59,229 nt of DNA from Ulvibacterium sp. (GTDB taxonomy: Bacteria; Bacteroidota; Bacteroidia; Flavobacteriales; Flavobacteriaceae): the NCBI RefSeq assembly GCF_028285715.1, contig NZ_JANQOO010000012.1, positions 1-59,229 on the forward strand. Reading direction: 5' to 3'. Positions 54,424 to 59,229 of this stretch are shown here, piece by piece; within the stretch, counting starts at the first letter, position 1; each line of letters begins with the position of its first letter. A model generated the notes under the pieces. That model was not told where the DNA came from. It saw only the letters and a list, made by a program, of their open reading frames with translations, and ran no database searches. Made by a program: the position numbers and the translations under genes.

Positions 54424-55176
54424 TTAGGATGTACCGGGAATCGAGATGACATTTGGGGCATAATCCAACAGCCATTTTAAGGATAGTTGGTTTACTGATA
54501 CTCCTTCTTTTTCGGCTTTCTCGAAAGCAGTATTGTCCCAATTGTTCACCGCTATGGGTGTGTGGGCGATAAAGGCAATGTTGTCTTCCGTTGTTTTTCG
54601 TACAACCGCCTCATAACGTCTGTCGTTAAAATTGAAGGCGTTCTGTACGGCATCAATTTTTGCAATGGTCTGTGCTTTTTCCAGTTGTTCAACCGTCACA
54701 TTGGAAACACCAATGTGCTTGATTTTACCTTCCCTTTGAAAATGTGCCAAAGCACCTACCGATTCTTCGATAGGAATGTTCGGATCAACCCGGTGCAGGA
54801 AATACATATCAATGGTTTCCCGCTCTAGACGTTTTAAGCTTCCCTCAATGGCAGTTCGCAGGTAGTAAGGATGACCATTTGCCATCACAGCTCCTGGCTT
54901 GTATTTGACGGCACCACCTTTGGTGGCAAGCATAATGTTGTCCTTAAAAGGCTTGATGGCTTCCTGGACCAACAGTTCTGAGGTATATGGCCCATAAGAG
55001 TCTGCCGTATCGATAAAGTTTACACCATTTTCTATGGCGGTCCTTATCATCTTTATAGTATTTTCTTTGTTGGGATTATCTCCCCAGATTCCAGCTCCTG
55101 TTGAAGCTCTCATTGTTCCAAAACCAATTCTATTGATTTTAAAATCTTCCAATCCGAATGTGCTATCTGTTTTCAT
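54424..55176 (-). CDS. Aldo/keto reductase with premature in-frame stop near the C-terminus
   Basis: A 250-residue aldo/keto reductase with the complete tetrad: Asp and Tyr in DTADSYGPYTSE, Lys in ATKGG, His in YFLHR. The C-terminal NADP contact begins VISIPGTS and then stops (TAA 54424-54426). The same frame continues REHLMENLDAYNADIKF to a second TAA at 54370, which is the normal family ending. One substitution therefore removed 18 residues. The catalytic core is present, but the lost segment usually helps bind NADP. It is encoded 31 bp upstream of the propeller-TIM-barrel gene. Confidence 0.88.
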   Translation of the reverse strand: MKTDSTFGLEDFKINRIGFGTMRASTGAGIWGDNPNKENTIKMIRTAIENGVNFIDTADSYGPYTSELLVQEAIKPFKDNIMLATKGGAVKYKPGAVMANGHPYYLRTAIEGSLKRLERETIDMYFLHRVDPNIPIEESVGALAHFQREGKIKHIGVSNVTVEQLEKAQTIAKIDAVQNAFNFNDRRYEAVVRKTTEDNIAFIAHTPIAVNNWDNTAFEKAEKEGVSVNQLSLKWLLDYAPNVISIPGTS

Positions 55177-55286
55177 TTTGTATTGTTTTTTATTTACAGT
55201 ACAAATGTCCTACAGATGGATAGGAATTTTATGGTGAAGAATTGAGTGATACTGGTAAAAATTCCAGTTTTTACCTGATTTGGATA

Positions 55287-56192
55287 CTAAACACGATATT
55301 CGGATGGTGAAACACCCGTTTTTTGCTTGAAGAACTTGGTAAAGTTAGAGGCATCCTGAAACTTGAGGAAGTAGCCAATTTCATTTATGGCCATATCGGT
55401 ATTGGTAAGTAATGAACGTGCTTCAAGAACAATGCGGTCAGAGAGGATTTCCTTTGGGGTCTTGCCAGTTGCCTTTTTAAGCACCTCGCCCATATAGGTT
55501 GCATTTACGTTAATCCTTTCGGCGATTTCCGCTACTCCAATGATTTTTTCAACTTTGTTCTGAGTAATGTCATAAAGGTGTTCCTCGACAATATGTTCAA
55601 AGGCTTTGACAATTCGGTTTTGTTTGGTTTCTTTCTGATTTTGGTATAGAAAATTATAGTGTTCGGTACCCTGTAGAAGGATAAGTTCCAGCAGTGACTT
55701 TGCTTTATCAAAACGATGGACGCTCTTGGAATAACTGATTTCGTAAAGGTGCTGAAACATTTTTTGGGTCTCAATCAATATTTCTTCCTCTAATGGCACT
55801 ACCACTTTCGAGGTAATCTTAAAGCCATCGAAGCCGGTTATCAGTTTCTTTAGTGTAGGATGGTCTTCAAAAAAACTATCCATAAAGACGATGACATAGC
55901 CTTGCCATTCTGAGAGGCGGTTGTAATACCGCAGATGTTGTGGTGCCTGAAAGTAGATGCTTCCTTCGGTTATATGGTATTCGGAAAGGCCAATCTTATA
56001 CTTGGCTTGGCCTTTGGTCAACAGGATGATGGAATAGGTATCACTTCTGAAGATACTGGTCTCCTTAACCCAGCTAGCTGGTGTATCGGAAAATCTATGG
56101 ATGTGAAAGTCTCCGCTTAAAGGTTTTACGGTTTTTAACCCATCCAGAAGACTCTGAATGTCTTTATAATATTTTGATTGGTGTTTGGACAC
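55287..56192 (-). CDS. AraC family transcriptional regulator (type D)
   Basis: An AraC protein of about 301 residues counting from GTG 56192; an ATG at 56267 is also in frame but would add a hydrophobic stretch and overlap the NmrA gene by 10 bp, so the start is uncertain. The N-terminus has SGDFHIHRFSD and YSIILLTKGQAKYKIG. HTH motifs are VAEIAERINVNATYMGEVLKK and INEIGYFLKFQDASNFTKFF. It is placed between the NmrA-like gene and the aldo/keto reductase, all on the minus strand, and probably regulates the latter. Confidence 0.85.
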   Translation of the reverse strand: MSKHQSKYYKDIQSLLDGLKTVKPLSGDFHIHRFSDTPASWVKETSIFRSDTYSIILLTKGQAKYKIGLSEYHITEGSIYFQAPQHLRYYNRLSEWQGYVIVFMDSFFEDHPTLKKLITGFDGFKITSKVVVPLEEEILIETQKMFQHLYEISYSKSVHRFDKAKSLLELILLQGTEHYNFLYQNQKETKQNRIVKAFEHIVEEHLYDITQNKVEKIIGVAEIAERINVNATYMGEVLKKATGKTPKEILSDRIVLEARSLLTNTDMAINEIGYFLKFQDASNFTKFFKQKTGVSPSEYRV

Positions 56193-56257
56193 ATTTAAAA
56201 ATAATAAAATGAGGAGTACAGAGAGAGAAAATTTATAGTGCTTTAAAACGTCGGTTA

Positions 56258-57103
56258 TTACTTCCAATAACTTCGATAATCCTTAGCGAACACATGAGAA
56301 GTTCTGCTTTCCTTACCTGTTAGTTTTGTAAAGTCCGGTGAAACAAGACCTGTCAAGCCTGTACGATCTGCCTGATAAAGACTGATCAACTGTTTAATAT
56401 TATGTTCAGGCATATGGTATTTTCTAAACGTGTCAATGGTATCCTGGTCGGATACGGAAATATAGCTTATCCGCTTATTAAGTACTTTTCCAATTTCATC
56501 AAGTAGCTCTTGGTCGGAAATTGCTGTTCCACCTGTAATCACATAGGTTTTTGATTTGTGCTTGTCAGCTTCTTTTAGCACCGTGGCAATGGCCAAGGCG
56601 ACATCCCTTACATCTACATAACTAACTTTTGCATTATCATGTGGGAGAAATACAGCACCGTTTTTTACTGTTTGATTTTGGAAGGTTGCAAAATTCTGAA
56701 AGAAGGAATTAGGTTGAATGATGGTGTAGTTCAATCCAGAATTTTTAACGATGTTTTCAATTTCTCCCAACTCCTTAAATACAAAGTAATCCGATTCAGC
56801 ATCTGCGCCTATCCCGGAGGAACGCACTATGTGCTTAATACCTGCTTCTTTTGCCGCTTCAATCGCATTATGCACCCAATTCATGGAATTTTCAGAGTCT
56901 GGCGTTAGTAAGAAAAGTATATTATGTTCTTTGAACGCAAGTCTTAAACTTTCTTCATCCTCATAGTCAATTCTTGAGGTTGGGTACTCTTGTTTTGTTA
57001 TTGAGCTGGACCCAGCTGTAAATGGCACTTTTAGTTCTCGAAGATATTTAACCAAATATTTTCCAATATTGCCTGTTGCTCCTGTCACAAATATTTTGTC
57101 CAT
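56258..57103 (-). CDS. NmrA-like NAD(P)-binding protein (QOR2-like)
   Basis: A 281-residue atypical SDR with intact cofactor loop VTGATGNIG, HIVRSSGIGAD, YTIIQPNSFFQNF, VSYVDVRDVALA and YVITGGTAIS. Its closest relatives are quinone-reducing QOR2 and NmrA proteins. It is divergent from the HxlR regulator at 57180, a pairing well known for aldehyde- and quinone-responsive systems. This supports a role in electrophile handling; the substrate is unknown. Confidence 0.88.
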   Translation of the reverse strand: MDKIFVTGATGNIGKYLVKYLRELKVPFTAGSSSITKQEYPTSRIDYEDEESLRLAFKEHNILFLLTPDSENSMNWVHNAIEAAKEAGIKHIVRSSGIGADAESDYFVFKELGEIENIVKNSGLNYTIIQPNSFFQNFATFQNQTVKNGAVFLPHDNAKVSYVDVRDVALAIATVLKEADKHKSKTYVITGGTAISDQELLDEIGKVLNKRISYISVSDQDTIDTFRKYHMPEHNIKQLISLYQADRTGLTGLVSPDFTKLTGKESRTSHVFAKDYRSYWK

Positions 57104-57136
57104 AGGTATTTTTATTAAAATTTAGGACAAATATGC

Positions 57137-57175
57137 TACATTTGTTTTATGAAGTGTAGTAGTTACATTTTGTAA
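57137..57175 (+). promoter_or_regulatory. Promoter and operator region of the HxlR gene
   Basis: A -7-like TACATTTG lies at 57137-57144 and a perfect TTACA - TTT - TGTAA palindrome at 57163-57175, ending 4 bp before the hxlR start. The palindrome could be the HxlR autoregulatory site and also affect the divergent NmrA gene, whose start is 60 bp away. Confidence 0.5.
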
Positions 57176-57179
57176 ACCT

Positions 57180-57551
57180 ATGGCAAATATGGAAACCTTA
57201 AAAGAAAGTAAGAATCAAATTCAAATGCCAGATTTTGATTTGAATTGCTTCAACATCTATCAATGCCCCGTTACCGCAACTATGGATATAATTGGAGGCA
57301 AGTGGAAACCAATGATATTATTCCTCATTTACAAGGGTGTGAATCGATTCGGGAAACTGTCCGGTCTTTTAAAGGGGGTTAGCAAGAGAACATTGACCAA
57401 ACAACTTCGAGATTTGGAATCTGATGGCGTACTTCACAGACAAATTTTTCCCGAAGTTCCACCAAGAGTTGAATATTCCCTTACCAATAAAGGGCAATCG
57501 CTACTTGTAGTAATTAAGGTTCTATACGAATGGGGTGAAAGGAACCGTTGA
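57180..57551 (+). CDS. HxlR family transcriptional regulator
   Basis: A 123-residue winged-helix protein. Cys29 in YQCPVTATMDIIGGKWKPMI is the position that HxlR members such as YodB and HypR use to sense quinones, aldehydes or oxidants. The recognition part is GVSKRTLTKQLRDLESDGVL and the wing is PEVPPRVEYSLT. It is divergent from the NmrA-like gene, its probable target. A palindrome directly precedes the start codon. Confidence 0.92.
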   Translation: MANMETLKESKNQIQMPDFDLNCFNIYQCPVTATMDIIGGKWKPMILFLIYKGVNRFGKLSGLLKGVSKRTLTKQLRDLESDGVLHRQIFPEVPPRVEYSLTNKGQSLLVVIKVLYEWGERNR

Positions 57552-57616
57552 TTTCAGCAGTATGTTGTTCATAATTCTAAAGTTAGTTAGAATAGAGCAA
57601 TGAATCATAATTAATG

Positions 57617-58630
57617 TTAGCATAAGTACCTTTCTGCTTTGTATTTTTGGTAAACATCGAACAACAGACTATGAATCTCTGCAAAATTATCTAAGTTTGT
57701 ACATAATATTATTCCGATATTCTCACTCAAAAATCGGAAGTAGACACTACTGAAACCTCTAATATTTCCTCCGTGACCCACAACTTTAATTCCATTTAAA
57801 TCATAAAGAAACAGTCCGTGTCCAATTTTAGTGTTTTGCACTACTAACACCTGTCCGTTTGGTTTTATCCATGGCGTAATTATTTGATCAACATATTCTT
57901 TCGAAATAATATCGCCGTTGAAAAGAAGTCGTTCAAATTTCATAAAGGAGTTTAATTTGGCAGAAAATCCACCAGCCGAGAAAGTTCCAGAATTGCTATA
58001 GTACTCTATTTCTGAAAATTCATTATTAGATATCGAGTAGCCAACTATTTTTCTATCATCTTTTTCTCTATTATTTGTCTTAATAATACCGTCAATTTGG
58101 TACTTTTCGAGTATTTCTGACCTAATAAAATGAAAATAATCTTTATTAGTAATTTTTTCAATTACCAGTCCGAGCAAGAACATTCCCGTATTATTGTATT
58201 GAAATTCTGTTCCGGTATTAAATTGTAAAGGTTCATTTAAAATATAATCTAATATCCTTTTTTTGGAAACATCGTCTTGCATCTCTTTCCAATACTCCTT
58301 AGTGTCAGTATAATCTTTAATCCCTGACGTATGAGTTAGAAGGTGATTTATCTTGATTTCATCCCAATTGCTTGGTAAATCATCGAGAATTGAGGTGACT
58401 TTGGTATTTAGTCTAAGTAGATTCCTTTCGATTAGCATAAACGTGGCAGCTACGGTAAAGAGTTTTCCAATTGAAGCAATATCATAAAACGAATTTTTAT
58501 CGACTTTTGCTTTCGTAGCTAAGTTTGAATAACCAGCTGAATAGAATTGGATGTTTTCCTTATCATAAATCGAGACACCGATACTAACGGCATTAATTTG
58601 TTTTCTTTTCTGTTCTAAAAAATCGTTCAT
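57617..58630 (-). CDS. Serine hydrolase, class C beta-lactamase-like
   Basis: A 337-residue serine hydrolase of the beta-lactamase/DD-peptidase fold: SIGK (nucleophile Ser and Lys) near residue 53, YNN as the YxN element near 144, and HGG in VVGHGGNIRG as the KTG equivalent. The protein starts directly with the fold and lacks a signal peptide, whereas many relatives are exported. It is lower in GC than its neighbours, with AT-rich codons, and may have a separate origin. The substrate may be a peptide, ester or lactam. Confidence 0.88.
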   Translation of the reverse strand: MNDFLEQKRKQINAVSIGVSIYDKENIQFYSAGYSNLATKAKVDKNSFYDIASIGKLFTVAATFMLIERNLLRLNTKVTSILDDLPSNWDEIKINHLLTHTSGIKDYTDTKEYWKEMQDDVSKKRILDYILNEPLQFNTGTEFQYNNTGMFLLGLVIEKITNKDYFHFIRSEILEKYQIDGIIKTNNREKDDRKIVGYSISNNEFSEIEYYSNSGTFSAGGFSAKLNSFMKFERLLFNGDIISKEYVDQIITPWIKPNGQVLVVQNTKIGHGLFLYDLNGIKVVGHGGNIRGFSSVYFRFLSENIGIILCTNLDNFAEIHSLLFDVYQKYKAERYLC

Positions 58631-58971
58631 TGATTTGCGAAATGTTTTTTAGTGTTTATGGTAATAAGTGGACATCATTATTGACGAATATAGAAATATA
58701 TAGTCATAGATTATATCCCACTATATGAATGTCTACTTAAATGGTTTATATTCCTTAAAAACGGCCGATTTATAGGACAGCTTTTGGAATGCGCAGAATT
58801 TTTTCTAATCTATCCCAAACCTGGTCTCATTTAGTAGTTTTGTTAATTTACCTTTACTGGGGCAGGGACTCCTTTGAATGAAAATAATAGTTTAAAAGCG
58901 AGCGAAACGCAGTTTCGTGCTGCAAGTCCCAAATCCTTACCAAACTTCATCCTATCTTTTTGTGAGGCAGA
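58631..58971. other. Gene-free AT-rich stretch near the right edge
   Basis: No coding frame is convincing in these 341 bp. The left part is AT-rich and probably holds the serine hydrolase promoter. A small hairpin CGAAAC - GCA - GTTTCG occurs near 58908-58918. No tRNA half or copy of the left attachment site is found here. Confidence 0.5.
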
Positions 58972-59229
58972 TCAAAGTTCTTGATTCAAATCTTGTTTCA
59001 AACTTTCCAAATCACTTTCCTCGATTTCAATTTTGTAGTACGATTTTCCAAACCGGGGTTTTTCCAAGGTAACCCGGTCCAATACTTTCAATACCCTCTT
59101 TCGCTCCTTTCTCCAACTCTCCTTGAGCACATAATTGTCATACTGGGTCACTTTGTCCCTTCTCAAGGAATGGTCGAACATCTTTTGTTGCAACTCCAGA
59201 TCCTTTCGCCGACTCTTTTCCTCTTTCTC
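58972..59229 (-). CDS. C-terminal part of an unrecognised charged protein (runs off the window)
   Basis: The frame is open from the window edge to a TGA at 58972-58974, 85 residues. It is rich in Lys, Arg and Glu (KEEKSRRKDLE at the edge, ESWRKERKRVLKVLDR later) and ends ESLKQDLNQEL, so it is probably helical. The TTG start suggested within the frame is not credible because the frame continues to the edge. No family is recognised. It may belong to the island or to the chromosome beyond it. Confidence 0.55.
   Translation of the reverse strand, partial: EKEEKSRRKDLELQQKMFDHSLRRDKVTQYDNYVLKESWRKERKRVLKVLDRVTLEKPRFGKSYYKIEIEESDLESLKQDLNQEL

Larger units (their letters stand above)
37045..59229. 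mobile_element. Integrative genomic island inserted in tRNA-Arg (right end not seen)
   Basis: The left end is the truncated tRNA-Arg and an adjacent tyrosine recombinase. The content differs from the left 37 kb: AT-richer by eye, longer gaps, regulators next to small oxidoreductases, gene fragments and nonsense mutations. No conjugation or phage structural genes are recognised, so it is now perhaps not self-mobile. The right border is undetermined; an intact tRNA-Arg(TCT) would mark it and is not in the window. The last partial gene may already be outside. Confidence 0.65.

Noticed and set aside
58880-58925. Possible right attachment site near the small hairpin
   Set aside because: It shares only a few bases (AAAGCGAGC) with the left boundary terminator and has no tRNA sequence.
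37045-59229. Searched for CRISPR arrays, phage structural genes, toxin-antitoxin pairs and conjugation genes in the island
   Set aside because: No regular repeat-spacer arrays and no recognisable phage, toxin-antitoxin or transfer proteins were seen.

Overview
The window looks like chromosomal DNA of a marine-type member of the Flavobacteriaceae (Bacteroidota). The evidence is the gldL-gldM-gldN gliding/type IX secretion genes at the left edge, weak or absent Shine-Dalgarno sequences, promoter elements of the TTTG / TAnnTTTG type, and homologues of typical flavobacterial families. The species cannot be named from this sequence alone.

Positions 1-37,040 read as core or lineage-typical DNA with long, intact, tightly packed genes. 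In order: gldLMN with a strong terminator; an FAD oxidoreductase, a DUF983 protein and an ABC-F ATPase; two tandem secreted leucine-rich-repeat proteins of plant-like consensus; a MarR-controlled RND efflux operon (marR, adaptor, pump, TolC) with a perfect 8-4-8 operator palindrome; a Gfo/Idh/MocA oxidoreductase; a CPXCG protein, an MFS exporter and a DUF2807 protein. Next comes a probable catabolic block: an Nramp-fold transporter that has lost its metal-binding motifs, translationally coupled to an atypical epimerase and followed by a DapA-like aldolase, an FGE-fold lipoprotein, YceI and an M20 amidohydrolase. A five-gene operon follows (PSD1 cytochrome, DUF1501, DUF2231-cytochrome-LRR, SDR, FAH hydrolase). 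Its last two genes resemble the end of the non-phosphorylative L-fucose/L-rhamnose route, and a secreted GH2 glycosidase lies next to it. A small membrane protein and an NlpE-META lipoprotein end this part.

From 37,045 to at least about 58,600 lies an accessory island. It begins with the 3' half of a tRNA-Arg(TCT), cut exactly at the anticodon loop, and a tyrosine recombinase about 150 bp inside. The island is lower in GC by eye and rich in one theme: transcription factors (four AraC, one MerR, one HxlR) beside small NAD(P)-dependent oxidoreductases (several SDRs, two NmrA-like proteins, an aldo/keto reductase), two SnoaL-fold proteins and alpha/beta hydrolases. This suggests a role in handling reactive carbonyls, quinones or lactones, which is inference only. 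The complete tRNA and right attachment site are not seen, so the island probably ends near or beyond the right edge.

The points most worth a second look are these. (1) Four island reading frames (recombinase, lipoprotein-hydrolase, SDR, aldo/keto reductase) each contain one lone in-frame stop with the frame intact on both sides. (2) A secreted fusion joins a royal-jelly/yellow-type propeller to a hydroxypyruvate-isomerase-type TIM barrel, encoded with a hydrolase and an aldo/keto reductase. (3) The Nramp-like transporter with altered DPGN and MPH motifs sits in a putative catabolic operon. (4) A second copy of the hydrolase gene survives only as head and tail, its core replaced by SDR gene pieces.
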